DNA of 64,000 bases from Clostridia bacterium (GTDB lineage: Bacteria > Bacillota > Clostridia > Christensenellales > Aristaeellaceae), in the NCBI GenBank assembly GCA_017410455.1, contig JAFQQT010000043.1:21093-85092 (forward strand), read 5' to 3'. The notes beneath the pieces are model-generated. The model was not told the origin of the DNA, did no database searches, and saw nothing but the letters and a program-made list of their open reading frames with translations. This document shows positions 9,159 to 17,643 of this stretch, piece after piece. Position 1 is the stretch's first letter. The number at the start of each line of letters is the position of its first letter. The position numbers were made by a program, and so were the translations under genes.

Positions 9159-9179
9159 GATATCCCTCCCTTCGGTCGG

Positions 9180-9297
9180 GAAATTCGGAATTCGGAATTC
9201 GGAATTTTACTGGCTGAAAACATGGTGCCGGGAGGCGGAGCGCAGAATGAGAATATGCAGGGGCAGTCGATCAATTCCGCATTCCGAATTCAAAACT
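9180..9297. repeat. AT-rich GAATT repeat pair
   Basis: Tandem ATTCGGA units at 9182-9206 and a related inverted stretch (AATTCCGCATTCCGAATTC) at 9278-9296 flank about 70 nt of non-coding DNA between the hydrolase start and the ftsK stop. Their base composition contrasts sharply with the GC-rich genes around them. Confidence 0.6.
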
Positions 9298-9309
9298 GAC
9301 TCCCCGGCA

Positions 9310-12300
9310 TCAGTCCAGCTGGCCGCTGTCCTTCATGACTTCGAATTCCTCGCGGGTGATGAGGCACAGGCGGGGCTTGGCGCCGTCCTTCTGGGAGATG
9401 ATGCCGCGCTTCTCCATCTCATCCACCAGGCGGCCGGCACGGGCATAGCCCAGGCGGAGGCGGCGCTGGATGAGGGAGGTGGAGACCTGCCCGTCGTTGA
9501 CGGCCATCTCGATGGCCTGCATGAGGAGGCTCCCATCGCCGCCGGTGTAATCGTCGTCGGCGGATGCATCGGGGATGACCACCGCGTCGGCCTCGTTCTG
9601 CAGCTTCTCCAGCTCCTCGAGGATGGCGGGGTCGTATTCGCCCGGGCAGGTGGCGCGGATGGTATCGGTGATGCGGTTGACCTCGCCGTCGGAGAGGAAG
9701 CAGCCCTGCACGCGGATGGGCGTGAACTCGCCCGTGGGCATGTAGAGCATGTCGCCAAAGCCCAGGAGCTGCTCGGCGCCGATGCGGTCCAGGATCGTGC
9801 GGCTGTCCACGTTGGAGGACACCTTGAAGGCGATGCGGCTGGGGATGTTGGCCTTGATCAGGCCCGTGATCACGTCCACAGAGGGGCGCTGGGTGGCCAC
9901 GATCAGGTGGATGCCCGCCGCACGGGCCAGCTGGGCCAGGCGGCAGATGCGCTCCTCAACGTCCTTCTTGCAGGTCATCATCAGGTCGGCCAATTCGTCG
10001 ATGACGATGACGATGCGGGGCATGCGGTCCTCTTCGTTGGCGGACTCGTTGTAGCCGTCGATGGCGCGCACGCCGGCCTCCTGGAAGCGGCGGTAGCGGT
10101 CCATCATCTCGCCAACGGCCCAGGCCAGCGCGCCGGAAGCCTTGTGGGGGTCGCTGACCACGGGCACCAGCAGGTGGGGGATGCCGTTGTAGCACTGGAG
10201 CTCCACCACCTTGGGGTCCACCAGAATGAGGCGCACGTCCTTGGGGCTGCAGCGGTAGAGGAGACTGTTGATGATGGTGTTGATGCACACCGACTTGCCC
10301 GAGCCCGTCGCGCCTGCGATGAGCAGATGGGGCATCTTGGCCAGGTCGCAGATGACGGGCGTGCCGGCGATGTCCTTGCCCAGGGCCACGACCAGGGGCT
10401 TGGTGGCCTTGCGCATGGGCTCGGACTCCAGGACCTCCCGCAGGGTGACCATCGCGCGCTCGTGGTTGGGGACCTCCACGCCCACCAGCGACTTGCCGGG
10501 GATGGGCGCCTCGATGCGCACGGACTTGACCTCCAGGTTCATGGCGATGTTGCGGTTCAGGTCCGTCACCTTGCTCACGCGAACGCCGGGGGCCAGCTCC
10601 AGCTCAAACCGGCGGATGGCCGGGCCATGGGTGATGTGGCGGACCTTCGCGGGCACCTTGAAGGACTGCAGCACGTTTTCCAGGCAGCGGGAGAGAACCT
10701 CATCCTCCTCGGCGCTGATGCCGGCCTGGGGCTGCGGATCAGCCAGCAGATCCAGCGACGGGAAGACGTAGGGAGTCTCCTCGCGGGTGCGCATCATCGC
10801 GCCATCGGGCATGAGGGTCGTTGTGGTGCGCACGGGCGGCGTAGCGGGCTTCACGATGGGCTGCGGCGCGGTGGGGGCTGCAGCGTCGGGGCCCTCCTCC
10901 CACGGGGGCGCAGCGTCGTTGGCCCACACGGTGGGGGTCGCCTGCTCGCGGGAGGCCGCCGCCCGGGGACGGGCCGGTGCGGGTTCGTTCCGCCAGGAAG
11001 CGCTGCCGCCGGCTTCGGGCTGACTCCAGGCCGAGGGGGTGTCCTTGCGGGTGCTGCGGACAGGCGCGGCGGGTTCGGCCTCTGCGGGAACCGGCGCAGT
11101 GGAGGCGCCTCCCTTGGCAGCCATGGCGGCCTGCATGCGGTCGGCGAAGCTGCCCTTGCGCACGGCGCGGGCAGGCTGGGCGGGCGTTTCGGGGGAGGCG
11201 GGCTGCGCCTTCTGCGGGGCGGGCGCCTCCTCCGGCACGGGTTCGGGGCGGACGATCACGGGGGGTGCCTCCTGCACAGCGGGCGCGGGGGCCGCAGCGG
11301 GCTGCACCGGAGCGGGTGCGGCTTCGGCGGGAGCGGTCTGCGGCGCGGCGAAATCATCCGCCACAGGGACGGGCCGGGTCGCCACGCGGCGGCGGGGCGC
11401 GGTGGCCTCGCCGGGCTGCACATCGTCGGCAGGATCCTCTGCGGGCTCAAACAGGCCACGGCGGCGGCGCGGGGCTTCCGGTGCGCTGGCCCTGGACTTG
11501 TCGCGGCGGAAGAGGCCCTTCGGCTCGCTGACGGGGGGGATGTCCGCCGGTGCGGCGAAGGGGTCGGAGGCGTCGGCCTTCGCCTGGGGCGCGGTGGACT
11601 GCATGGGGGCGACCGGCGCGGCCTGCCTGCGCACGGGGCGCTGGGGCATGGCCTGCGGGCGGCCGTGGGTGTTGTTCCAGTTGGCGGCGCCGGGGGGCGT
11701 CATGTTCTGCCAGGGATCGGGGACATCCGCAGGCATGGGCGCGGGCGGCACGGGCTGGGCAGGGGGCATGGCGGGCTGCTGCATCTGCTGTTGCTGCATC
11801 TGCTGCTGGAGCTGCGCCTGCTGCTGCATCTGCAGTTGCTGCTGGCGCTGCTGTTCGGCCAGGGCGGCCTCCTGCTCGCGCTGGATGCGCTCCTGTTCGC
11901 GCTGGAGGCGCTTCTGCTCCCTGAGGGCAGCGCGCTGCTGGCTGGTGGAGGAGAGGCTGGCAGCAATGGCCTTGAAATCCAGCCGGATGAGGAAGAGGAA
12001 GGCGACGATGGCTGCCAGCACGGCGATCACAAGGCCGAAGATATTGCCCAGGCCCTTCCACAGCGGCCAGGAGAGGAGCATGCCAAGGAAGCCGCCGCCG
12101 ATGGAGCGGCCATCGTTGCGACGGCTGCCGCTGCCATACTCAAAGGCGTCGGCCAGGAAGGCGGGATAGCTGTCGCCGGCAACGCCCTCCTGCTGCACGC
12201 CCTGGCGCACGGCCTCCATCAGGGAAGTGCCGGAGCGGATGTAGGTCATCAGCGTGACGGTGGTGCACAGCAGTACCAGCAGCACGCTGGCCAGGATGAA

Positions 12301-12576
12301 GGGGCGGACCGGGGGTTTGCGCTGGGTGGACATGATCACCAGCACGCCGCCCCAGATGGGAATAACAGGCAGGGCAAAGGCCAGCGTACCGGCCATGCCG
12401 CCGGCGAATACGCGCAGGATGCGGAAGATGTCGCCGTCCAGCTTCGTGATGGCAGCGATAAAGACCAACAGGCCCAGTGCGATAAGCACCAGGCCGATGA
12501 TCAGGCAGACGACCATGCTGTCGGCAGAGTAGGCAGGCGTGCGCTTGCCCTGTTGGGGTTTCCTGGTTTGCGCCAT
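9310..12576 (-). CDS. ftsK: DNA translocase FtsK/SpoIIIE
   Basis: A 1088-residue septal DNA pump. Four hydrophobic helices lie in the first 200 residues. A linker of roughly 350 residues, very rich in Gln, Pro and Ala, follows. The motor then has GATGSGKS (Walker A, near residue 750), LILVDPK and IVIVIDELADL (Walker B). A C-terminal winged-helix gamma domain (about 1015-1080, DGQVSTSLIQRRLRLGYARAGRLVDEMEKRG) would read KOPS/SRS sequences. The linker is much longer than in B. subtilis SpoIIIE (787 aa). In a spore former this single gene could serve both division and forespore chromosome translocation. ATG 12576 has a GGAGG site. Confidence 0.95.
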   Translation of the reverse strand: MAQTRKPQQGKRTPAYSADSMVVCLIIGLVLIALGLLVFIAAITKLDGDIFRILRVFAGGMAGTLAFALPVIPIWGGVLVIMSTQRKPPVRPFILASVLLVLLCTTVTLMTYIRSGTSLMEAVRQGVQQEGVAGDSYPAFLADAFEYGSGSRRNDGRSIGGGFLGMLLSWPLWKGLGNIFGLVIAVLAAIVAFLFLIRLDFKAIAASLSSTSQQRAALREQKRLQREQERIQREQEAALAEQQRQQQLQMQQQAQLQQQMQQQQMQQPAMPPAQPVPPAPMPADVPDPWQNMTPPGAANWNNTHGRPQAMPQRPVRRQAAPVAPMQSTAPQAKADASDPFAAPADIPPVSEPKGLFRRDKSRASAPEAPRRRRGLFEPAEDPADDVQPGEATAPRRRVATRPVPVADDFAAPQTAPAEAAPAPVQPAAAPAPAVQEAPPVIVRPEPVPEEAPAPQKAQPASPETPAQPARAVRKGSFADRMQAAMAAKGGASTAPVPAEAEPAAPVRSTRKDTPSAWSQPEAGGSASWRNEPAPARPRAAASREQATPTVWANDAAPPWEEGPDAAAPTAPQPIVKPATPPVRTTTTLMPDGAMMRTREETPYVFPSLDLLADPQPQAGISAEEDEVLSRCLENVLQSFKVPAKVRHITHGPAIRRFELELAPGVRVSKVTDLNRNIAMNLEVKSVRIEAPIPGKSLVGVEVPNHERAMVTLREVLESEPMRKATKPLVVALGKDIAGTPVICDLAKMPHLLIAGATGSGKSVCINTIINSLLYRCSPKDVRLILVDPKVVELQCYNGIPHLLVPVVSDPHKASGALAWAVGEMMDRYRRFQEAGVRAIDGYNESANEEDRMPRIVIVIDELADLMMTCKKDVEERICRLAQLARAAGIHLIVATQRPSVDVITGLIKANIPSRIAFKVSSNVDSRTILDRIGAEQLLGFGDMLYMPTGEFTPIRVQGCFLSDGEVNRITDTIRATCPGEYDPAILEELEKLQNEADAVVIPDASADDDYTGGDGSLLMQAIEMAVNDGQVSTSLIQRRLRLGYARAGRLVDEMEKRGIISQKDGAKPRLCLITREEFEVMKDSGQLD

Positions 12577-12628
12577 GTTGGCCTCCGTTTCGGGTTCTTT
12601 CGGGTTTTGTCGGGCGTACGGGCGGGCG

Positions 12629-13789
12629 TCACTTCATGAGGAATACGGTGCGCAATACGCCGTCTTCATCCGCATGCAGGCGCAGGCGGTAGTCGCCCAG
12701 GGTGTAGAAGTCGCTCGTGCCGGGGACGATGCGCCAGCTTTCGGCGCTTCGGGCGCTGGTGGTGATGCTGGCGTCCGGCTCGCCCAGCGCAGCGCGCCAT
12801 TGGGCAAGGGTGGTATGGCCGGTGCACAGGCCGTGCAGGTTCAGCCGGTCGGCGCGGATGATGTTGACCACGCTCTTATCCCAGCTGTCGGTCAGCTGAT
12901 CGGTGATCAGATACACGCCGCGGAATGCGCCATCCTCCAGGATGAACATGCGGCCGGCCTCGCACAGCTCGTTGTCGGTCAGCTGGGCGTAGCGGTCGGT
13001 CAGCTCCTTCACGCTCTGGCCGATGATGGCGGGCACGCCGGGGAAGCCGCCGTGGGCAATGGCGGCGGTGAGCTGCTCGCGGGCTGCGGCCTCATCCAGC
13101 GTCAGGGTCTGCCCGACGTTCAGCGCATGCAGGGGGCTGCCTTCTGTGAGGTCGAGCGCCTCCCGCAGCTCCGTCCACAGGAAGGTGACCGTCCCCGCCC
13201 GATCGGACAGGGTGCGGAACTGCTCCATGGGATAGCACAGCGTCAGCCCCTGCGGGGTGAGGAAGAATGTTTCGGGCAGGGGCAGGAGGTTCCCGGCGGC
13301 CAGGTGCGCGCTCTGCTCCGGGGCGACCTGCTCCAGCAGGAGCGCCTCCAGCAGCGCGCGGGCTTCGGCCTCATCGGTGAACAGCGCGCCCAGGGGGATG
13401 GCTTCCCCCGTGGCGAGGTCGATGCTCACGGCGTTCCACACCTGCGTGGAGCGGGTGGTCTCCACCGCGCCATCGGCCAGGAAGGCGCAGGAGAACACAT
13501 TGCCCGTCAGTGTGCAGACGTAGCTGACGTTCAGCTTCACCGGCGCGGTCATCAGCACGGCCATGCGGTTGATGCGCTTCTCGATCTGCCCGGCCTGCAT
13601 GATGGCGTCGTTCACGGCCTTCTGCAGGTCGGCGTCGGCCATGCCGGTCAATTGAGGATAGTGGATGGAGGAGCCCAGCAGGTCCAGGGCCACGTCGGTC
13701 ACCTGCGGCCCCTGGGGCGGATCATCGGCCAGCGCGGGCAGGGTCAGCGTCACAAGGGCCAGGAGCAGTGCGAAAATACGCTTCAACAT
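12629..13789 (-). CDS. Secreted DUF3298/DUF4163-type protein
   Basis: A 386-residue exported protein with a clear signal peptide (MLKRIFALLLALVTLTLPALA). The first 250 residues resemble the paired DUF4163/DUF3298 folds of PdaC and RsiV (strands ending WNAVSIDLATGEAIPLGALF, then FFLTPQGLTLCYP). The last 110 residues are not recognised. It lacks the membrane anchor of an anti-sigma factor. ATG 13789 is preferred over an in-frame TTG at 13795 because GGAGGT then sits 7 nt upstream. The function is probably sensing or binding at the cell surface, and is unproven. It lies 52 nt upstream of ftsK on the same strand. Confidence 0.7.
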   Translation of the reverse strand: MLKRIFALLLALVTLTLPALADDPPQGPQVTDVALDLLGSSIHYPQLTGMADADLQKAVNDAIMQAGQIEKRINRMAVLMTAPVKLNVSYVCTLTGNVFSCAFLADGAVETTRSTQVWNAVSIDLATGEAIPLGALFTDEAEARALLEALLLEQVAPEQSAHLAAGNLLPLPETFFLTPQGLTLCYPMEQFRTLSDRAGTVTFLWTELREALDLTEGSPLHALNVGQTLTLDEAAAREQLTAAIAHGGFPGVPAIIGQSVKELTDRYAQLTDNELCEAGRMFILEDGAFRGVYLITDQLTDSWDKSVVNIIRADRLNLHGLCTGHTTLAQWRAALGEPDASITTSARSAESWRIVPGTSDFYTLGDYRLRLHADEDGVLRTVFLMK

Positions 13790-13811
13790 AAGCAATACCT
13801 CCGGAGTTTAT

Positions 13812-13840
13812 ATTCTACTACATTTAACGAATTCGTGCAA
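13812..13840 (-). promoter_or_regulatory. Sigma-A promoter of the DUF3298 gene
   Basis: Minus-strand TTGCAC, 17 nt, TAGAAT, located just upstream of the ribosome-binding site. Confidence 0.5.
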
Positions 13841-13925
13841 GGGTTCCATCCCGTCTGCGCCGGATCTGCCCGTGTTCTTCAACGCGCGAAATGTGTAAAA
13901 ATCGCATGTTGTCCCCCGGGGGAGA

Positions 13926-13955
13926 TTGACTTTCTCCCCGCGGATATGCTATCCT
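13926..13955 (+). promoter_or_regulatory. Candidate promoter of the PIG-L fusion gene
   Basis: TTGACT, 18 nt, TATCCT, about 50 nt before the start codon of the downstream gene. Confidence 0.45.
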
Positions 13956-14005
13956 GCATATGATTGACATCAACCTTCCGACGGAATAGAAAGGCAGATC
14001 ATACG

Positions 14006-16144
14006 ATGAAGAAATTCCTGACCGGCCTGCTGCTGACCCTGCTGCTGCTGTGCGCCACCTGCACGGCGCTGGCGGCTGAAGCGGTGGATATCACCAGCGA
14101 TTGCAAGTTCAAGCTGTGCTACACCGGCCGCAAGTACACCCAGATGACGGACAAGAAGTACACCTCCTACTGGGAGAGCAAGAGCGTCAACAACCCCTGG
14201 ATCATGCTCACCGCGCCGGAGGATACGCCCATTGCGGGCCTGTACATCTGCTTTGGCAACATGCCCCCAGCCTGGGAGGTGCAGGTGTCCGACGACGGCG
14301 AGGACTGGTTCAAGGCTGTCGATGGCGACACCCGCTTCCTGCACAGCTATGTGGCCCTGCCCGAGCCCAGCCGGTATGTGCGCGTCATCGTCAACTATGA
14401 GAAGAAGTACACCCTGCGCGTCAACGAGATCTACGCGCTCTCCGAGGGCGAGCTGCCCGACTGGGTGCAGGTGTGGGAGCCCACCCATGAGAAGGCGGAC
14501 ATCCTCTTCATCTCCACCCACCCGGATGACGAGCTGATCTTCTACGGTGGCGCGATCCCCACCTATGCGGTGGAGCAGGGCCGCAGGGTCGTGGTGGCCT
14601 ACTTCAGCCGCTCCAACACCACCCGCTCCTCCGAGCTCCTCAACGGCCTGTGGCACATGGGCGTGCGCAACTACCCCGTCATCGGCGATTTCCGCGATTC
14701 CAAGGCCAAGAACGTCACCGAGGCCTACAAGAACGCCGGCGGCAAGTCCAAGGTGAATGAGTGGGTCGTGGGGCTGTACAGGCAGTACAAGCCCGAGGTC
14801 GTCGTCGTGCAGGATGTGGATGGCGAGTATGGCCACACCCAGCACAAGATGGTCTCCGAGGCGGCTCTCAACGCCATCGCCCTGGCGGCCAATGAGGATG
14901 AATATACCGACCTCACCGTGGCGTATGGCACCTGGGAGGTGCGCAAGCTCTACCGCCACCTGTGGCCGGAGCAGCAGATCATCTTCGACTGGGATGTGCC
15001 GCTGGAGAGCATGAACGGCTACACCGGTCTGGAGCTGGCGGACGAGGCCTACCGCATCTATCACAAGACGCAGGCCTCCAGCGGCTTCAGCGTCCTGGAA
15101 ACCGGCAAGGAGTACGACAACCGGGTCTTCGGCCTGGTGTACTCCACCGTGGGCGACGATGTGGCCCACAATGACTTCCTGGAGAACATCGAGCTGACAG
15201 AATATGTTCCCACCACCCAGCCCGAGGTCAAGGTGGACGCCAGCCGCTACGAGCACCTGCTGCCCGCCCTCAACGAGCGCGGCTTCATGGACGAGGGTGA
15301 ATTCATCTACTCCTCCGAGGATGAGGGCCTGTGGATCTTCATCGATGAGACCTCGAAGATCATCATCGAGCGCAAGTACGACGCCACCAAGCCCCTGACC
15401 TGGTTCGAGGCGGACATCTGGACGGACGTGGAGGCAGGCGAAATGATCCAGAGCATCTGGAACGACGCAGCCAAGACCACCAAGGTCCGCGTGGACGCCC
15501 AGGAGACTGCCACCAAGCACGGCGTCGTCTTCGCCATGAACACGGACTACTTCACCTACCGCGTGGACGTGAGCAACAACCGCGCCACAGGCGTGGTGGT
15601 GCGCGATGGCGAGATCCTCTACGACGACCCCTATACCGAGAAGAAGGCCAATGTCAGCGGCCTGTTCCCCAACCTGGATATGTGCGCCTTCTTCCCGGAT
15701 GGCTCCATGGAGGTCTACCGCTCCTACGAGATCACCGCTCAGGAGCTGGTGGATCAGGGCGCGTACATGGTCTACTCCTTCGGCCCCTACCTGATGAAGG
15801 ACGGCAAGCTGTCCGAAATGGCTTACGAGAGCAGCGAGAGCAAGAATCCCCGCTGCGCCATCGGCATGGTGGAGCCCGGCCATTACGTGGCCATCCTCTG
15901 CGAAGGCCGCCTGGACCGCCGCAGCGAGGGCGTCACGGTCTCCTACCTGGCCAAGCTCATGCGCGCCAAGGGCTGCGTCAACGCCTTCAACCTGGATGGC
16001 GGCCAGACCGCGGTCATGGTCTTCATGGGCAAGCAGATCAACAGGATCGGCGAGTACGACGGCGGCAAGACCAACTCCCGCAAGACCTGCGAGGTTATGG
16101 GCGTGGGCTATTCCGATCAGGTCGGCGTCTATGAGGTCAAGTAA
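14006..16144 (+). CDS. Secreted PIG-L deacetylase fused to a phosphodiester glycosidase (NAGPA) domain
   Basis: A 712-residue exported protein. A signal peptide (about 1-26) is followed by a discoidin-like region (about 30-150). Next is a PIG-L/LmbE deacetylase, with the metal motif HPDDE near residue 172 and the HTQHK segment near residue 280. After a linker, a C-terminal phosphodiester glycosidase domain (about 500-705) ends with AFNLDGGQTAVM. PIG-L enzymes remove N-acetyl groups from GlcNAc-type substrates using zinc. NAGPA-type domains cleave GlcNAc-1-phosphodiester links. Together they suggest processing of a GlcNAc-phosphate polymer at the cell surface, which is an inference. ATG 14006 is chosen because it opens the signal peptide and AAAGG lies upstream. 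Confidence 0.85.
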   Translation: MKKFLTGLLLTLLLLCATCTALAAEAVDITSDCKFKLCYTGRKYTQMTDKKYTSYWESKSVNNPWIMLTAPEDTPIAGLYICFGNMPPAWEVQVSDDGEDWFKAVDGDTRFLHSYVALPEPSRYVRVIVNYEKKYTLRVNEIYALSEGELPDWVQVWEPTHEKADILFISTHPDDELIFYGGAIPTYAVEQGRRVVVAYFSRSNTTRSSELLNGLWHMGVRNYPVIGDFRDSKAKNVTEAYKNAGGKSKVNEWVVGLYRQYKPEVVVVQDVDGEYGHTQHKMVSEAALNAIALAANEDEYTDLTVAYGTWEVRKLYRHLWPEQQIIFDWDVPLESMNGYTGLELADEAYRIYHKTQASSGFSVLETGKEYDNRVFGLVYSTVGDDVAHNDFLENIELTEYVPTTQPEVKVDASRYEHLLPALNERGFMDEGEFIYSSEDEGLWIFIDETSKIIIERKYDATKPLTWFEADIWTDVEAGEMIQSIWNDAAKTTKVRVDAQETATKHGVVFAMNTDYFTYRVDVSNNRATGVVVRDGEILYDDPYTEKKANVSGLFPNLDMCAFFPDGSMEVYRSYEITAQELVDQGAYMVYSFGPYLMKDGKLSEMAYESSESKNPRCAIGMVEPGHYVAILCEGRLDRRSEGVTVSYLAKLMRAKGCVNAFNLDGGQTAVMVFMGKQINRIGEYDGGKTNSRKTCEVMGVGYSDQVGVYEVK

Positions 16145-16169
16145 ATACGGATCCTGATCCGGACTGACC

Positions 16170-16205
16170 GGCCCCCGGGGAGAGCGTCTCTCCGGGGGTC
16201 TTTTC
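16170..16205 (+). terminator. Intrinsic terminator after the PIG-L fusion gene
   Basis: GCCCCCGGGGAGAG pairs with CTCTCCGGGGGTC, followed by TTTT. Confidence 0.85.
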
Positions 16206-16243
16206 ATGCTGGTTTTCGTGGTGGGGGACGGTGGGGGGGAGGG

Positions 16244-16292
16244 ATGAATGAATAATGAATAGTGAATAATAAATAATAAAGAATGAGATGGT
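16244..16292. repeat. AT-rich GAATAAT tandem repeat
   Basis: A run of ATGAATAATGAATAGTGAATAAT-type units, strongly AT-rich in a GC-rich setting. It sits between a terminator and the next promoter and resembles the patches at 9.2 and 19.7 kb. Confidence 0.6.
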
Positions 16293-16302
16293 GCACCGGG
16301 GG

Positions 16303-16331
16303 TTGACATTGGTTGAATGATGTGTTATATT
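16303..16331 (+). promoter_or_regulatory. Sigma-A promoter of the 16413 gene
   Basis: TTGACA, 17 nt, TATATT: near-consensus. It implies a 5' leader of about 75 nt. Confidence 0.75.
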
Positions 16332-16412
16332 TATCGCAGAACGGAAAAAGTTTTGGGGTTTGAAACGGAATCGGCGTGGACGGCGTATATACTGTTGAAG
16401 GGAGTGAGCGCA

Positions 16413-17435
16413 ATGAAGAGAATCCTTGTACTGCTGCTGGTGGCGGCGATGGCATTGATTTGCATCCCTGCGCTGGCGGAGGGCGCGTATTTCAGCGGCG
16501 AGCGCGGCAACAACAGCCGCCCCGCGCTGGCGGTGGTGAACGGGCAGGTCTACGGCCTGAGCGGACATGAGGGCGCAATGGCGATGTTCACCCCGGCGGT
16601 GGAGCGCTGGAGTCCCTCCGGCAAGCGCACCCGCGTGGGGCAGAATGCGTTCCTGAACAGCGAGATCGGCTATATCTCAGGCGCGGGCGATGCGCTGCTG
16701 ATCCTCCGGGAGGAGAGGAACTGGCTGGAGCTGCTGGACCCGACGGCGGCCTTCACGCCCCGGGCGGAGCTGTGGTACCCGGCGACGGGCCGCAGCGTGC
16801 GCATCCCGGACGGGGCCTTTGCCCTGCAGGGGCGGCTCTTTGTCTATCGCGACGGCCAGCTGCAGCAGCTCTCGGCGGATGGCCGGGAGGTCGTCGCCTC
16901 GTGGGCAGGGAAGCCCGTGTACCGCTGGGATTCCTTCATCCTGCTGCAGGATGGGGAGCGGCATCAGGTGCTGGAGATTGCCAGCGGCGTCTGCTGGGAC
17001 GTGACGGCCCTGAAGCTGGACCTCGGCTGGAGCACGGAGGCCGTGGTGGAGGATGGCGTGATGTACCTGCTGGAGGGCGCCGCGCTGACGGCCATCGACC
17101 TGCGGGATGGTGCGCGGGAGTGTCTGCTGTCCTTCCCGGAGGATGCGTACAGCACCTTCCTGTTGGATGCGGAGCGGGTCATCCTGCTGTGCAGCAAGAA
17201 GCGGGGCGAGCCTGCCACGTCCGCCGTCTATGACCGGGCGACGCTTGCGTGCACGCAGACCTTCACCCACCGGACGAACCCGGTGGACGCGCTGCTCGTG
17301 GGTGACCAGCTGTACATGCGCGATCCCTATGGTTTTACCTACCTGGGGGCGCAGGAGCGCTGGTCCGACCCGGCCTCGGCCTCCATCATCGATCTGACCA
17401 CGGGCAGCGAGGTGTACTGGGAGCTGAATGAGTGA
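16413..17435 (+). CDS. Secreted protein with probable beta-propeller fold, function unknown
   Basis: A 340-residue protein with a signal peptide (MKRILVLLLVAAMALICIPALAE, cleaved after ALA). The mature part is a series of short beta-rich repeats containing patterns such as VNGQVYGLSGHEGAM, RLFVYRDGQLQQLSADG and DGVMYLLEGAALTAIDLRDG. This is typical of PQQ/WD-like propellers that read a value and label. No catalytic motif is seen. ATG 16413 opens the signal peptide and follows GGGAGTGAGCGCA. It has its own promoter and is followed by a terminator, so it is probably monocistronic. Confidence 0.65.
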   Translation: MKRILVLLLVAAMALICIPALAEGAYFSGERGNNSRPALAVVNGQVYGLSGHEGAMAMFTPAVERWSPSGKRTRVGQNAFLNSEIGYISGAGDALLILREERNWLELLDPTAAFTPRAELWYPATGRSVRIPDGAFALQGRLFVYRDGQLQQLSADGREVVASWAGKPVYRWDSFILLQDGERHQVLEIASGVCWDVTALKLDLGWSTEAVVEDGVMYLLEGAALTAIDLRDGARECLLSFPEDAYSTFLLDAERVILLCSKKRGEPATSAVYDRATLACTQTFTHRTNPVDALLVGDQLYMRDPYGFTYLGAQERWSDPASASIIDLTTGSEVYWELNE

Positions 17436-17464
17436 CAAGGACGTTGACAACATCATCTGGATGA

Positions 17465-17498
17465 AGCTCCGGCTGCGCGCTGCGCCGGGGCTTTTTTC
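17465..17498 (+). terminator. Intrinsic terminator
   Basis: AGCTCCGGC/GCCGGGGCT stem with inner TGCGC/GCGCA pairing and a six-T tract. Confidence 0.85.
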
Positions 17499-17518
17499 GT
17501 TTTGCGCGGCGGGAGAGG

Positions 17519-17547
17519 TTGCATTTCCAGCAGAAAACAGGTATACT
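17519..17547 (+). promoter_or_regulatory. Sigma-A promoter of the Big_2 protein gene
   Basis: TTGCAT, 17 nt, TATACT, about 95 nt upstream of the start codon. Confidence 0.65.
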
Positions 17548-17643
17548 GAAAGATGAGATTTCAGGGAAGAAATGCAAGCCTTCCCACGTCTGTATAGATG
17601 AAACGAAAGACACCGGAAACAAACCCAATGGGAGGTATCGGCC

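Noticed and set aside
9148-12639. 1163-codon frame on the plus strand opposite ftsK
   Set aside because: Low-complexity His/Gly/Ala translation with no motif. The minus-strand frame is a complete FtsK.
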